Notes under the pieces: model-generated
Told to the model about the DNA's origin: nothing
Seen by the model: the letters and a program-made list of their open reading frames with translations, nothing else
Database searches by the model: none
Program-made: the position numbers and the translations under genes
Part shown: one piece after another, positions 51,846-61,712 of the stretch
How positions within the stretch are numbered: the first letter of the stretch is position 1
How the letters are laid out: each line of letters begins with the position of its first letter
Assembly: GCF_029626265.1 (NCBI RefSeq)
Contig: NZ_JARUBN010000001.1
Location: forward strand, 8,497,001-8,561,000
Reading direction: 5' to 3'
Source of the DNA: Micromonospora sp. WMMD1102
Lineage (GTDB): Bacteria; Actinomycetota; Actinomycetes; Mycobacteriales; Micromonosporaceae
Length of the DNA: 64,000 nt

Positions 51846-53606
51846 TCAGATCCAGCGGTTGCCGAGCCACATCCGGGTGGACCACTCGGCGTACGGCAGG
51901 AGCTGCCCGACGAAGATCGGATAGAAGTACGCGAAGCAGATCGCCACCAGCAGCACGTACGTGCCGGCGATGATCGCGCCGATCATGCGGCGGTCGCTGG
52001 TCCGGCCGTCCGGGTCGCCGGCACCGGCCGCCCCGGCACCGGCCGCGTCCGCTGCCTCGGCTGCCTCCGGTGGTCGGGCGTCGGCCAGGGTGGCGGGATC
52101 GACAGCGGCGGTCGAGGCGGCCACCGGTGCCCGGGGCGGACCGGTGATCACCCCAAGCACGTAGGTCACCGCCAGGATCATGAACGGCACCACCGGCGCG
52201 ACGTAGAAGAAGAACATCGTCCGGCCGTCCAGGGCGAACCAGAACCACGGCAGCAGGCCGGCGGCGACCGGCAGCAGGATGGCCAGTGGCCGCCAGTCCC
52301 GCCGGGCCAGGCCCAGCCAGGCGACGGCGGCCAGCGCCGGAAGGAACGACCACCACAGGATCGGGGTACCCAGCAGCAGGATCTCGGAGGCGCAGCTCGG
52401 GGCTCCGCAGGTGCCCTGGTCGGACCAGTGGAACGCGACCGGCCGGCCGAGCAGCAGCCACTGCCACGGCCAGGACTGGTAGACGTGCTTGTCGCTGAGG
52501 CCGGAATGGAACCTGAGCGCCTCTTCGTGGTAGTGCCACAGGTTGAGCAGGCTGCCGAGGACCGGTGGACTGAACTGGTCGGTGTCGGCCCGCCAGTTCC
52601 GGAAGTAGCCGTTGTCGCTGGCGAACCAGCCGGACCAGGTGGCGAGGTAGACCAGGACGATCAGCACCCCGGCGCCGACGAGCCAGAGCCCCTCGTCGAC
52701 GACGGTGTCCCGCCACGGCCGGCGTACTCCGACGGAGCGGCGGGTGCCGACCTCCCAGAGGACGACGAGCAGCGCGAAGACCGGTATGAAGTAGAGTGCG
52801 CTCCACTTCACCCCGAACGCGCAGCCGAGCAGCACGGCGGCGAGCAGGCGCCACCACGGCACCCCGTCGGACCACCGGAACGGCGGCCGGCTGCGTCGCC
52901 CCGGCTGGCTCGGGTCGAGCCCGCCCTCGATCGCCCGCAGCCAGCGCTTCCGCCGGACGTCCCGGTCCACCACCAGGGCGCCGAATGCGGCCAGCACGAA
53001 GAACATCAGGAAGATGTCGAGCAGCGCGGTGCGGGAGAGCACCAGGTGGAAACCGTCCAGCGCCATCAGCAGCCCGGCGGTGCAGCCGAGCACTGTCGAG
53101 TGGAACATCCGGCGGGCGATCCGGACGAGCAGCAGGACCGAGAGGGTGCCGATCGCCGCCGCCGAGAAGCGCCAGCCCAGCTCGTTGTAGCCCCAGATCT
53201 GCTCGCCGATCGCGATCATCCACTTGCCGAGCGGCGGATGGACCACGTACGCGGCGGTATTGTTCTTCTCGTCCCACTCGATGCCGCGCAGCAGCAGGTT
53301 GTGCGCGTCGGTGGCGTAGTAGATCTCGTCGAAGATCTTGCCCTTGGGGCTGCTCAGCCCGACGAAGCGGAGGATGCCGGCGATCAGCACCACCACGGCG
53401 GTGGCCAGCCAGGACCAGGGTTCGAGCCGGGCGTCGAACGGGGCCAGCCGGCGTCTGATGATCGCCGGTACGCCCCCGCCGAAGCGGTCGCGGCGCTCGC
53501 TGGGGGCTGTCCCGTCCGGGGTGGCCGAGCTCACCTCGACCACGGGGGCTGCCGGCGGCCCTGCGGCGCCCGGGCCATCGGTCTGCGCTGTCGACGCCAG
53601 AGTCAC
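51846..53606 (-). CDS. Protein O-mannosyltransferase, GT39
   Basis: A 586-residue polytopic membrane enzyme that transfers mannose from polyprenyl-phosphate-mannose to secreted proteins. After a 55-residue cytoplasmic start, the first loop carries the acidic catalytic motif SSPKGKIFDEIYYATDAHNL. HPPLGKWMIAIGEQIWGYNE follows with the conserved HPPxGK. About eleven hydrophobic helices can be counted, with the large exterior loop NGYFRNWRADTDQFSPPVL to WPWQWLLLGRPVAFHW. GTG 53606 begins VTLASTAQ. It is divergent from rsmI with an 84-bp gap, the same pairing found at the pmt-rsmI locus of Mycobacterium tuberculosis (Rv1002c-Rv1003). This supports a core chromosomal position. Confidence 0.93.
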   Translation of the reverse strand: MTLASTAQTDGPGAAGPPAAPVVEVSSATPDGTAPSERRDRFGGGVPAIIRRRLAPFDARLEPWSWLATAVVVLIAGILRFVGLSSPKGKIFDEIYYATDAHNLLLRGIEWDEKNNTAAYVVHPPLGKWMIAIGEQIWGYNELGWRFSAAAIGTLSVLLLVRIARRMFHSTVLGCTAGLLMALDGFHLVLSRTALLDIFLMFFVLAAFGALVVDRDVRRKRWLRAIEGGLDPSQPGRRSRPPFRWSDGVPWWRLLAAVLLGCAFGVKWSALYFIPVFALLVVLWEVGTRRSVGVRRPWRDTVVDEGLWLVGAGVLIVLVYLATWSGWFASDNGYFRNWRADTDQFSPPVLGSLLNLWHYHEEALRFHSGLSDKHVYQSWPWQWLLLGRPVAFHWSDQGTCGAPSCASEILLLGTPILWWSFLPALAAVAWLGLARRDWRPLAILLPVAAGLLPWFWFALDGRTMFFFYVAPVVPFMILAVTYVLGVITGPPRAPVAASTAAVDPATLADARPPEAAEAADAAGAGAAGAGDPDGRTSDRRMIGAIIAGTYVLLVAICFAYFYPIFVGQLLPYAEWSTRMWLGNRWI

Positions 53607-53690
53607 CCCGTGATCGTAGGCTGCCAAGGTGTGAAACGGGGTACGACGCTCGCTATGTGCGATGACAGCTATCGATGAAGGGGATATTTG

Positions 53691-54551
53691 GTGACAAAAT
53701 CGTCCGGTAACGGCCGTTTGATCCTGCTTGGTGCGCCGCTCGGCAACCCCGGCGACGCCTCGGCACGGCTGCGGGACACCCTCGGCGAGGCGGACGTCGT
53801 CGCCGCCGAGGACACCCGCCGGCTCACCCGGCTGGCCCGGGACCTGGGCGTCACCGTCACCGGCAGGATCGTGTCCTACTTCGAGGGCAACGAGGAACGC
53901 CGTACCCCGGAACTCGTCGACGCCGCCCGCGACGGCGCGCTGGTGGCGCTGGTGACCGACGCCGGGATGCCGAGCGTCTCCGACCCCGGCTACCGGCTGG
54001 TCCGGGCCGCCGTCGAGGCCGGCGTGCCGGTCTCCGTGGCGCCCGGCCCGAGCGCCGTCACCACCGCGCTCGCCCTCTCCGGCCTGGCCACCGACCGGTT
54101 CTGCTTCGAGGGTTTCCTCCCCCGCACCGGCGGCCCGCGCCGGGCCCGGCTCCGGGCGCTGGCCGCCGAGGAGCGCACCCTGGTCTTCTTCGAGGCCCCG
54201 CACCGGGTGGCCGGCTCGCTCGCCGACCTGGCCGCCGCGTTCGGTCCGGAACGGCCGGCCGCGCTCTGCCGCGAGCTGACCAAGACCTACGAGGAGGTGC
54301 TGCGCCGGCCGCTGGGCGAGCTGGCGACCTGGGCCGCCGACGGCGAGCCGCGCGGCGAGATCACCCTGGTGGTCGCGGGCGCCCCGGCGGTCGTCGCACC
54401 CGTCCCGGCCGTCGCCGACCTGCGGGCCGCGGTCGCCGACCTGGAAGCCGAGGGTACGTCCCGACGCGACGCCATCACCGCCGTCGCCACCGGGTACGGG
54501 CTGCGCCGCCGGGACGTCTACGCCGCCGTGCACGCCCCGGCCGCCGACTGA
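53691..54551 (+). CDS. rsmI: 16S rRNA (cytidine(1402)-2'-O)-methyltransferase
   Basis: A 286-residue tetrapyrrole-methylase-fold enzyme that 2'-O-methylates C1402 in the 16S rRNA decoding centre. Diagnostic motifs are LILLGAPLGNPGDASARL at the N-terminus, VVAAEDTRRLTRLARDLG, VALVTDAGMPSVSDPGYRLV (SAM pocket), VAPGPSAVTTALALSGL, FCFEGFLPR and CRELTKTYEEVLR. GTG 53691 has GAAGGGG upstream; TTG 53688 is an alternative. The C-terminus adds a short helical HTH-like segment (GTSRRDAITAVATGYGLRRR). It diverges from pmt and converges on the membrane protein at 54571. Confidence 0.95.
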   Translation: MTKSSGNGRLILLGAPLGNPGDASARLRDTLGEADVVAAEDTRRLTRLARDLGVTVTGRIVSYFEGNEERRTPELVDAARDGALVALVTDAGMPSVSDPGYRLVRAAVEAGVPVSVAPGPSAVTTALALSGLATDRFCFEGFLPRTGGPRRARLRALAAEERTLVFFEAPHRVAGSLADLAAAFGPERPAALCRELTKTYEEVLRRPLGELATWAADGEPRGEITLVVAGAPAVVAPVPAVADLRAAVADLEAEGTSRRDAITAVATGYGLRRRDVYAAVHAPAAD

Positions 54552-54566
54552 GCTCGGTAGCGGCGG
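54541..54566. terminator. Short hairpin between converging genes
   Basis: CCGCCG (54541-54546) pairs with CGGCGG (54561-54566) across the rsmI stop, 5 bp before the end of the converging gene. A weak bidirectional terminator is possible; there is no T-run. Confidence 0.35.
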
Positions 54567-54570
54567 AAGT

Positions 54571-55560
54571 TCAGTAAGCCGCGGCCAGGAAGCCGGCGGT
54601 GAGCAGCAGCGGGCCGGCGACGCTCGCCAGGGTGGCGGTGTGCCGGCTGCGCCGCTCGGGCAGTCGGCGCGCCCCGGTGGCCCAACCGGCTCCCGCGCAG
54701 CAGAGCAGCACCATCCCCAAGCCGAGTACCCAGCGCAGGTGCAGCAGGCCGGTACCCGCCCCGACGTATGCCTTCCCGCTCTCCACCCCGGTCGTCCGGG
54801 CCGTCAGCCGGCTGCCGAACTCCCGGTGCGCCCCGTCGACCCCGACCAGCCGGACGTCGTGCACCCGCAGCCGGCCACTGTCGGCGCTGAAGTCGCCCCG
54901 GCAGTGCTGTGCCAGCCCCCTGCCGACGCAGCTCTCCACCGTCGCCGTACCCAGCTCACCACGCCCGACGGCGAGCCAGAACGGTTCGGCGCTGACCCAG
55001 GCGAAGAAGGCGGCGACCAGGGAGCAGAGGATCACGCCGGCGAGGCCGAGCGCCGGGTTCCGCTGCGGCTTCGGCGGCCGGGGTCCCCGCTGCCGGGCCG
55101 GGGTCGCCGCCGGCTCCTTCCGGCGGCCGTACCAGGTCCGGGGGGTCGGCTGCACGGGGGTGCCGTCCCAGTGCACCTCCTCGATCGGCAGCCAGAAGTC
55201 GTCGTCGGACTCCTCGGCCGACTCCGGGTCGACGCCGGGCGGGGTGGTGGGGAGGTGCCCGGTGGGCCTGTTCCAGGCCGGCGCGGTGGCCCGAGGTGCC
55301 CGCTGGGGCAGTATCGCGAGCGGCGCACCCGTGGTCGGTTCGATGCCGGACGGCCCGGCGGAGGTGCCGGGCGCACCGAGCCAGGCGGAGCCGAGGGCGG
55401 GCGTGGCGCCGCGGAACGGCCCGGCGGGCGCGGGCTCGTACGCCGGAGCCGAGTCCGGGACGGCTTCGGGACGGGACGGCTGATCAGCCTCGGAAGGGCA
55501 CGGCTCGACCTCGGAAGGGCACGTTTCCGCTGCTTGCTGCCCACCCTCGTGGCCCGTCAC
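54571..55560 (-). CDS. Pro-rich membrane protein of unknown function
   Basis: A protein of about 329 residues. The first 165 residues are Pro/Ala/Gly-rich and probably disordered, with one ordered patch [20 protein letters not shown]. Two or three TM helices follow ([58 protein letters not shown]), with an exterior segment between the first two that holds two Cys ([16 protein letters not shown]) and could form a disulfide. GTG 55560 has GGACGG upstream; TTG 55575 is an alternative. I do not recognise a family. Its position between rsmI and metG is where actinomycetes often carry a lineage-specific membrane gene. Confidence 0.75.
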   Translation of the reverse strand: MTGHEGGQQAAETCPSEVEPCPSEADQPSRPEAVPDSAPAYEPAPAGPFRGATPALGSAWLGAPGTSAGPSGIEPTTGAPLAILPQRAPRATAPAWNRPTGHLPTTPPGVDPESAEESDDDFWLPIEEVHWDGTPVQPTPRTWYGRRKEPAATPARQRGPRPPKPQRNPALGLAGVILCSLVAAFFAWVSAEPFWLAVGRGELGTATVESCVGRGLAQHCRGDFSADSGRLRVHDVRLVGVDGAHREFGSRLTARTTGVESGKAYVGAGTGLLHLRWVLGLGMVLLCCAGAGWATGARRLPERRSRHTATLASVAGPLLLTAGFLAAAY

Positions 55561-55753
55561 CCGTCCATTGGACAACGCTGGCCCGGCCCGGTCGGGCAGC
55601 TCCGGGCGCGTGTCGAAGAGGAAAAAAGTCGGATATCAGTCTGAATATTGGCAGGTTGAGGGATCTTTCTGTCAACGCCCTGCCGGCTCCCTGCTGACGC
55701 CCTGTCGCCGGCCGGCCGCCGAGCTGGTCCGGGTGGTCACTACGCTTGTTTTC

Positions 55754-57556
55754 ATGAGTCACGTTCTCGCGGCGGTTGCCTGGCCGTACGCCAACGGCCC
55801 GCGCCACATCGGCCACGTCTCCGGCTTCGGGGTCCCCTCCGACGTGTTCAGCCGGTACATGCGAATGGCCGGGCACGACGTACTCATGATCAGTGGGACG
55901 GACGAGCACGGGACACCGATCCAGGTGCAGGCGGACAAGGAGGGGGTGACCCCGCGCGAGCTGGCCGACCGGTACAACCGGGTGATCGTGGAGGACCTGC
56001 ACGGGCTGGGCCTCTCCTACGACCTCTTCACCCGGACCACCACCCGCAACCACTACGCCGTGGTGCAGGAGCTGTTCGAGGCGCTGCACCGCAACGGGTA
56101 CATCGTGCCCAAGGTGACCATGGGGGCGATCTCGCCGTCGACCGGGCGCACCCTGCCGGACCGCTACATCGAGGGCACCTGCCCGATCTGCGGCTACCCG
56201 CACGCCCGGGGCGACCAGTGCGACAACTGCGGCAACCAGCTCGACCCGATCGACCTGGTCAACCCCCGCTCGAAGATCAACGGCGAGACGCCACAGTTCG
56301 TCGAGACCGAGCACTTCTTCCTCGACCTGCCCGCCTTCGCGCAGGCGCTGGCGAAGTGGCTGGACAGCCGGGAGGGCTGGCGACCCAACGTGCTCCGCTT
56401 CTCCCGGAACCTGCTGGACGACCTCCAGCCCCGGGCGATCACCCGGGACCTGGAATGGGGCGTACCCATCCCGCTGGACGGCTGGCGCGACCGCAGTGAC
56501 AAGCGGATCTACGTCTGGTTCGACGCGGTGATCGGCTACCTGTCGGCGTCGATCGAGTGGGCGCGCCGCTCCGGCGACCCGGAGGCGTGGCGGCGCTGGT
56601 GGTCGGCGGACGGTCCGGGCGGGGACGCCCGGGGCTACTACTTCATGGGCAAGGACAACATCGTCTTCCACTCGGTGATCTGGCCGGCGCTGCTGCTCGG
56701 CTACGACGGCGAGGGCGACCGGGGTGGCGAGCCCGGCGGCCTGGGCCGGCTCAACCTGCCGACCGAGGTGGTCTCCAGCGAGTTCCTGACCATGGAGGGG
56801 AAGAAGTTCTCCTCGTCCCGGCAGGTCGTGATCTACGTACGCGACTTCCTGGCCCGGTACGACGCCGACGCGCTGCGCTACTTCATCGCCGTCGCCGGCC
56901 CGGAGAGCCAGGACACCGACTTCACCTGGGCCGAGTTCCTGCGCCGCAACAACGACGAACTCGTCGCCGGCTGGGGCAACCTGGTCAACCGTTCGATCTC
57001 GATGGCGGCGAAGAACTTCGGTGCGATCCCGCCGGTCGATCCGGCCGGGCTGACCGAGGCCGACGAGGCACTGCTGGCCACCGCCCGAGCCGGCTTCGCC
57101 ACGGTCGGCGACCTGATCGCGAAGCACCGGCAGAAGCAGGCGATCGGCGAGGCGATGCGGGTGGTCGCCGAGGCCAACAGATACCTGTCGGAGCAGGCAC
57201 CGTGGAAGCTCAAGGGCGAGGCCGACAAGCCCCGGATGGGCACCGTCCTGCACGTCGCCCTCCAGGTGGTCAGCGACGCCAACACGCTGCTCACCCCCTT
57301 CCTGCCGCACTCGGCGCAGCGGGTGCACGAGCTGCTCGGCGGCACCGGGGTGCACGCGCCGATGCCGTCGATCGTGGAGGTCGAGGACCTCGACGGCGGG
57401 CCGTCGTACCCGGTGTTGACCGGGGACTACACGGTCGGGGCGAAGTGGGCGTCGGTACCGGTCGAGGCGGGGCGGGCACTGGCCGCGCCGAAGCCGGTGT
57501 TCCGCAAGCTCGACCCGTCCATCGTGGACGAGGAGCTCGCCCGACTCGGCGACTGA
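55754..57556 (+). CDS. metG: Methionine--tRNA ligase
   Basis: A 600-residue class I synthetase that charges tRNA-Met. The HIGH motif is [20 protein letters not shown]. The zinc knuckle is [20 protein letters not shown], with four cysteines. The KMSKS-equivalent loop is GKKFSSSRQ. The tRNA anticodon-binding helical domain continues from about residue 395 ([20 protein letters not shown]). Length is standard for the bacterial MetG1 type without the C-terminal EMAP dimerisation domain. ATG 55754 starts [12 protein letters not shown]. The gene is single-copy in the window and anchors the right part of it as core chromosome. Confidence 0.97.
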   Translation: MSHVLAAVAWPYANGPRHIGHVSGFGVPSDVFSRYMRMAGHDVLMISGTDEHGTPIQVQADKEGVTPRELADRYNRVIVEDLHGLGLSYDLFTRTTTRNHYAVVQELFEALHRNGYIVPKVTMGAISPSTGRTLPDRYIEGTCPICGYPHARGDQCDNCGNQLDPIDLVNPRSKINGETPQFVETEHFFLDLPAFAQALAKWLDSREGWRPNVLRFSRNLLDDLQPRAITRDLEWGVPIPLDGWRDRSDKRIYVWFDAVIGYLSASIEWARRSGDPEAWRRWWSADGPGGDARGYYFMGKDNIVFHSVIWPALLLGYDGEGDRGGEPGGLGRLNLPTEVVSSEFLTMEGKKFSSSRQVVIYVRDFLARYDADALRYFIAVAGPESQDTDFTWAEFLRRNNDELVAGWGNLVNRSISMAAKNFGAIPPVDPAGLTEADEALLATARAGFATVGDLIAKHRQKQAIGEAMRVVAEANRYLSEQAPWKLKGEADKPRMGTVLHVALQVVSDANTLLTPFLPHSAQRVHELLGGTGVHAPMPSIVEVEDLDGGPSYPVLTGDYTVGAKWASVPVEAGRALAAPKPVFRKLDPSIVDEELARLGD

Positions 57557-57574
57557 TTAGGGCCGCCCGGTACG

Positions 57575-58444
57575 ATGCGGGTCGTGACCGCGCCCAGTGA
57601 CGGAAGCAAGCCCCAGATTCGGCATGACGTGCCCACCCCGGCCCGGATGTACGACTACTGCCTCGGCGGCAAGGACAACTTCCCGGTCGACCGGGCAGCG
57701 GTGCTGGCCGTGCACAAGCAGTTCCCGGAGGGGGTGCACGAGGCCCGGAACAACCGGCTCTTCCTCTACCGGCTGGTCCGCTTCCTGGCCCGGGACGCCG
57801 GCATCCGGCAGTTCCTGGACATGGGCAGCGGGTTGCCGACCCAGGCGAACGTGCACCAGGTGGCCCAGCGGTTCCAGCCGGACGCCCGGGTGGTCTACGT
57901 CGACAACGACCCGATCGTGCTGTCCCACGGCCGGGCACTGCTCGCCGACGACCGGACCACCACCGTGATCGCGGCCGACATGACCGAACCGGAGCGGATC
58001 CTCGGCGACCCGGAGACGCGGAAGCTGATCGACTTCTCCGAGCCGGCGGCCGCGCTGTTCCTCTCGATCGGCCACTCGATCGTCGACGACCAGAAGCTGC
58101 GCAGCATGTTGGAGACGGTCTGGGCGGCGCTGGCACCCGGCAGCTACCTCGGGTTCTCCCAGGTCTGCGGGATCGACCGGGCGACGGTCGAGGAGGGCAA
58201 CGAGATGACCAAACGGCTCGGGCTGTCCTGGCGCAACCGCACGGTGGAGGACGTGACCGAGCTGCTGCGCGGGTTGGAGCCGGCGGAGACGATCGAGCCG
58301 GGTCTGGTCCAGGTCGTCGAGTGGCGTCCCGACCCCGACCAGCCCACGCTGGCCCACGTCGACGAGCCGCTGCGGCCGTACCTGGAGTCGCCGTTGGAGA
58401 ACCAGCGGTCGATGGAGTGCGGTGTGGTGTTCCGCAAGCTCTGA
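57575..58444 (+). CDS. S-adenosyl methyltransferase family protein (PF04672 type)
   Basis: A 289-residue member of the same actinomycete family as the protein at 33220-34026: PTPARMYDYCLGGKDNFPVD, GIRQFLDMGSGLPTQANVHQ, RVVYVDNDPIVLSHGRALL, LFLSIGHSIVD and VEWRPDPDQP. ATG 57575 and GTG 57584 are both possible starts. It begins 18 bp after metG on the same strand. The substrate is unknown. The last 16 bases of the gene are repeated just downstream. Confidence 0.9.
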   Translation: MRVVTAPSDGSKPQIRHDVPTPARMYDYCLGGKDNFPVDRAAVLAVHKQFPEGVHEARNNRLFLYRLVRFLARDAGIRQFLDMGSGLPTQANVHQVAQRFQPDARVVYVDNDPIVLSHGRALLADDRTTTVIAADMTEPERILGDPETRKLIDFSEPAAALFLSIGHSIVDDQKLRSMLETVWAALAPGSYLGFSQVCGIDRATVEEGNEMTKRLGLSWRNRTVEDVTELLRGLEPAETIEPGLVQVVEWRPDPDQPTLAHVDEPLRPYLESPLENQRSMECGVVFRKL

Positions 58445-58466
58445 ATCTGTTCCGCAAGCCCTGAAA
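58432..58466. repeat. Short direct repeat at the methyltransferase 3' end
   Basis: TGTTCCGCAAGCTCTGAA at the gene's end is followed at once by a second copy with one change (TGTTCCGCAAGCCCTGAA). It is a recent local duplication that copies the stop codon. Confidence 0.7.
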
Positions 58467-58490
58467 GAACGGACCGGGCGTCCGGCATAG

Positions 58491-58531
58491 CCAAGGTGTG
58501 AGAGCACTACGACCCGGGAGGGGCACCTTGG
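58491..58531. promoter_or_regulatory. Inverted repeat upstream of the ECF sigma gene
   Basis: CCAAGGTG (58491-58498) and CACCTTGG (58524-58531) form a perfect 8-bp dyad across 25 bases, ending ten bases before the sigma-factor ATG. The left arm and its context GCCAAGGTGTGA also occur at 53623-53634 in the pmt-rsmI promoter gap. Together these suggest a shared promoter or operator element, though it is unproven. Confidence 0.45.
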
Positions 58532-58540
58532 CGAAGACGC

Positions 58541-59134
58541 ATGTCCGAAGGCCGGCCGGACGGAGCGCCGGTGCGGACTGACATCGAACTACTCGTGGCC
58601 TCCGACCACGACGCGCATGCCTTCCGCGAGCTGTACGACCGGTACGCAAAGGTCATCCACGGGTTCTTCCGGCGACGTACCGGTGAGCACGAGACGGCGC
58701 TGGACCTGACGGCCGAGACCTTCGCCCAGGTATGGCAGGCGCGGCACCGCTTCGTCGACCGACACGCCGGATCGCTGGGACCGTGGCTCTTCGGTATCGC
58801 CCGCAACCTGCTGCTGCGGGCGGTACGGAACCGGCGGGTACTCGCCGAGGCCACCGCCCGGCTCGGCATGCGGGTCGAGCGGGCCGTCGTCACTCCCGAC
58901 GAGAGCTGGCTCAACGAGCTGGACGCGGACCTGGAATCCGCGCTCGCGTCCCTACCAGCGGCGCAGCGCAGCGCGGTGGGGCTGCGGGTGCTGCACGACC
59001 GCAGTTACGAGGACATCGGCGACGCGCTCGACTGCTCACCCGGCGCGGCCCGGATCCGGGTCTCCCGAGGACTCACGGCGCTACGCGGACGACTAAGGCC
59101 GACCCGGCCGACCCAGACGAGGAGGGCATCCTGA
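58541..59134 (+). CDS. ECF-type RNA polymerase sigma factor
   Basis: A 197-residue sigma-70-family protein. Region 2 is DHDAHAFRELYDRYAKVIHG with LDLTAETFAQVWQARHRFVD and GPWLFGIARNLLLRAVR. Region 4 is LASLPAAQRSAVGLRVLHDR with YEDIGDALDCSPGAARIRVS. No extra C-terminal domain is present. ATG 58541 lacks a good ribosome binding site; GTG 58571 with GGAG upstream may be the true start. The stop overlaps the next gene's ATG (TGATG), so a membrane-bound partner is made with it. An inverted repeat lies just upstream. Confidence 0.9.
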   Translation: MSEGRPDGAPVRTDIELLVASDHDAHAFRELYDRYAKVIHGFFRRRTGEHETALDLTAETFAQVWQARHRFVDRHAGSLGPWLFGIARNLLLRAVRNRRVLAEATARLGMRVERAVVTPDESWLNELDADLESALASLPAAQRSAVGLRVLHDRSYEDIGDALDCSPGAARIRVSRGLTALRGRLRPTRPTQTRRAS

Positions 59135-59700
59135 TGACCAACGACCTGCACCCGGACCTGGTCCGGCTCGGCAACGAACTGGAGCATGCCGTGAGCCGGG
59201 AGATCGCCGCGAGCGCACCCCGCCGGGAGTACCGACGACGACTGTTCGGGTCCCGGACGGCGTTCCTCGCGGCGGTCACCGTCGGTGCGCTGGCCGTCGG
59301 GGGCGGTGCCGCTGCCGCCGCCGTCGCACTGCTGACGCCGGACACCGTCGCCAGGGGCATGCCGGGCTCGGCGGTGATCTTCGAGGGCACCGACCCGACA
59401 TGTACGACCGAGGACAGCGTCGTCTTCACCTGCGAGCTCAGCCGGGCGCCGCAGGACGACGTGCGGACCGATCTCTCCAAGATCCCCGAAGCGAAGCGCC
59501 CGACCCAGCCGAGGGTCGCCGACTTCAAGGGCCGCAAGGAGAGCTTCGCCGACGGGCAGCGGAGAATCGCCGGTGGATGTGTCGGCACCGACAGGGCCGG
59601 CATGCACTGGACCTGCTACGCCGGCCAGCGGGCCGTGGACGAGGGGATTATCGGCCAGGACCTGCTCGGCGAGTACCAACCGACCCCTGCCCGCGGCTGA
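59134..59700 (+). CDS. Single-pass membrane protein, probable anti-sigma-type partner
   Basis: A 188-residue protein with a cytoplasmic N-terminus (about 1-40, EIAASAPRREYRRRLFGSR), one TM helix (AFLAAVTVGALAVGGGAAAA) and an exterior domain with four Cys (DPTCTTEDSVVFTCELS, GGCVGTD, HWTCYAG) that could form two disulfides. ATG 59134 overlaps the sigma-factor stop and has GAGGAGGG upstream. It has no zinc-binding anti-sigma motif, so the regulatory role is inferred from coupling to the sigma gene. I recognise no named family. Confidence 0.75.
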   Translation: MTNDLHPDLVRLGNELEHAVSREIAASAPRREYRRRLFGSRTAFLAAVTVGALAVGGGAAAAAVALLTPDTVARGMPGSAVIFEGTDPTCTTEDSVVFTCELSRAPQDDVRTDLSKIPEAKRPTQPRVADFKGRKESFADGQRRIAGGCVGTDRAGMHWTCYAGQRAVDEGIIGQDLLGEYQPTPARG

Positions 59701-59742
59701 CCCGGTCACCGAACAGCACGGTCCCGCATTCTCCGGTCGGGC

Positions 59743-60424
59743 GTGTCAGACGTGGACCGGACGGTGCGCTCACCGGACTCCAACGCGGCCGACCGAGAAT
59801 GGACAGATGCCACGGTTGCCAGGGAAGGCCATGGGTTCGGCCCCCACGCGATGCTGGTCGTGGACCACTTCCACGTCGTCCAGCTGGCCAACCGGGCCGT
59901 CACCGAGGTCCGCCGCCGCATGACCGTCACCCACCGAGGCCGCCGCGGCCGGGCCACCGACCCGGAATGGCAGCAACGCAACCGGCTGACCCGCTCAGCT
60001 GCCCGGATGCGCGCCGAGCACGTCGACCGGCTCACCGATACGCTCAGCAACCTGCCCGCCATGATCGGCCAGCCGATCCTGACCGCCTGAAACGCCAAGG
60101 AAGACCTGCTCGACCTACTCGCGACCGCCCGCACCCGGCCGGACCGGGAGGCCGTCGTCCGGCTACTGCACCGCATCTACGCCCGTTGCGCCGACTCCGG
60201 CCCTGCTCGAACTGTACCGGCTCGCGGCCACGGTCGAGACGTGGTGGCCCGAGATCCTCGGCTTCCTGCACACCGGCATCACCAACGCTGGCTCCGAAGG
60301 CACCAACCGCGTCATCAAGACCGTCGCCCGTGACGCCTACGGCTTCCGCAACCCCGAAAACCAGCGGCTACGCACCCGCACCGCGACCACCCGCCGCCAC
60401 CGCGGACACCTCAACCCCGCTTAA
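59743..60424 (+). pseudogene. ISL3-family transposase remnant
   Basis: Residues FGPHAMLVVDHFHVVQLANR, AVTEVRRRMTVTHRGRRGRA and TDPEWQQRNRL match the DDE core of ISL3-family transposases, where the Asp of VVDHFHV is catalytic. The frame stops at 60090. Later pieces appear in other frames (TNAGSEGTNRVIKTVARDAY, GFRNPENQRL), which match the C-terminus. The N-terminal zinc-ribbon/HTH part is missing. GGCTCTTC in inverted form (TTCGAAGAGCC, 60426-60436) fits the end sequence of this family. Confidence 0.7.
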
Positions 60425-60523
60425 GTTCGAAGAGCCCTCAAACGTGATGCCGGGTCGGGTCGATCTCCTCGTCGGCGCTAAAAGACAGCGCCACTCGGCC
60501 GTCATCCTCGGTAGAGTCCCGCC

Positions 60524-61000
60524 ATGCGCGTGCACCAGTACGTCTACTTCGCGCTGGCCTCCCGCCAGGTTCCGGCTGCCGACATCACCGCCCGCCTGGG
60601 TATTGAGCCCGACGAGGTAAAGATCCGCGGCAGTCGCCGGATCCAGCCGCCCATACCCGCTTCGCACACCTGGCGGATCGTCTGCCGGAAGCCCGGCTTA
60701 ACGGTACACGAGCAGATCAACCAGATTCTTGATCGCTTGCACGCCCATGCTGACCGAATCGGTGACCTGGCCGCCGAACTCGACCAAATCGAAGGCAGCC
60801 CCGGCTCAAGCGTTCTGCAAGTCGTACGGGTCCTCGAACACCCCGATGGCGAGGACGAAGACCTCACCAGCCCGGTCGAGGGACTGGAAAAGCTACCCGG
60901 GCAACACCAGCTCCTCGGTTGGCACCTCGACGCCAGAGCCTTGGACTTCCTGCGACGCACCCACGCGGAACTCGACATCGACGAGTACGCCTACGGATGA
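60524..61000 (+). CDS. DUF4279 domain-containing protein
   Basis: A 158-residue soluble protein. YFALASRQVPAADITARLGI, EPDEVKIRGSRR and SHTWRIVCRK match the DUF4279 pattern, with a Trp after the first helix-strand unit. The C-terminal part HQLLGWHLDARALDFLRRTH, AELDIDEYAYG completes the domain. ATG 60524 is preceded by a short leader without a strong ribosome binding site. Function is unknown; such proteins are often found as small cargo genes near mobile elements, as here beside the ISL3 remnant. Confidence 0.8.
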   Translation: MRVHQYVYFALASRQVPAADITARLGIEPDEVKIRGSRRIQPPIPASHTWRIVCRKPGLTVHEQINQILDRLHAHADRIGDLAAELDQIEGSPGSSVLQVVRVLEHPDGEDEDLTSPVEGLEKLPGQHQLLGWHLDARALDFLRRTHAELDIDEYAYG

Positions 61001-61091
61001 CCCCGCATCCCTCGCCCGTCCACCGCGCCCATGCACGCCCACGAGCCCCTAGCATCGACATCTACTGCCCCCGCAGGGTCGACCTAACTAT

Positions 61092-61550
61092 CTAGGCCAC
61101 CACGTCAAGCATCAGCTGGGACGGAAACGCGGCCGGGCGTCGCCGGGTCAGCAACCGCTGCCGCTCGAGCCGCAGCTCGACCCGCCGCTCGCAGTCCTCG
61201 TCGCTCCAGCCCGGCCGGCCGATCCGCATCACCTCCTCCATGTAGCGGCGGGTCTGCAACAGCCCAGGCACCAGCTTGCCGTCGTAGTGCCGGATGTGGT
61301 CGGCGTGTTCCTCCATGCTGACGCAGAGCTCGAACCAGTCCGGGACGGTGTCGCCGTACGCCTGCCACCAGCCGTCGGCGGTCTGCCGGGCGAGGCTGAC
61401 CAGCGTCTCGGTCAGCTCCGGCGACGCCTGGTAGGCGTCGCAGAGGGCTCTGACGTCGGGGGTACGGACCCGGCTCAGTCCACTCTCGATCCGCCAGATC
61501 TTCACCGTCGAACACTCCGCCGCCGCCCCGGCGGTCTTGATTACCGACTG
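61092..61550 (-). pseudogene. Scr1-type XRE regulator with DUF5753 domain, truncated at both ends
   Basis: The minus strand reads TAGAAAECSTVKIWRIESGL, SRVRTPDVRALCDAY (end of an XRE helix-turn-helix), then the DUF5753 start WWQAYGDTVPDWFELCVSME and IRHYDGKLVPGLLQTRRYME. It stops at 61092 after RLLTRRRPAAF. Full-length relatives are about 280 residues. Here the first HTH helices have no start codon in frame, and the last 130 residues are absent. A GTG at 61505 could start a 137-residue product that lacks most of the DNA-binding domain. Confidence 0.65.
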
Positions 61551-61712
61551 CGGCGTCGCCGGTCGGGGGTCGCGCGCCGGAGGGCGGACCTGATCCGCGC
61601 GACGGTGTCGGAGGGCGCCAGTTCCTGTCGCAGCTCCAGCAGATAGCCGGCGGGGTGTCCGGCGAGGACCTGTCGGCGCTGGTCGAGTGCACCGCCGACC
61701 GCGCCGGACCGC
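61551..61712. other. Short gap with a coding-like scrap
   Basis: On the minus strand a frame reads RRQVLAGHPAGYLLELRQEL then APSDTVARIRSALRRATPDR before stopping near 61565. It resembles real protein sequence but has no identifiable start or family and may be the remains of the gene that preceded the regulator. Confidence 0.25.
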
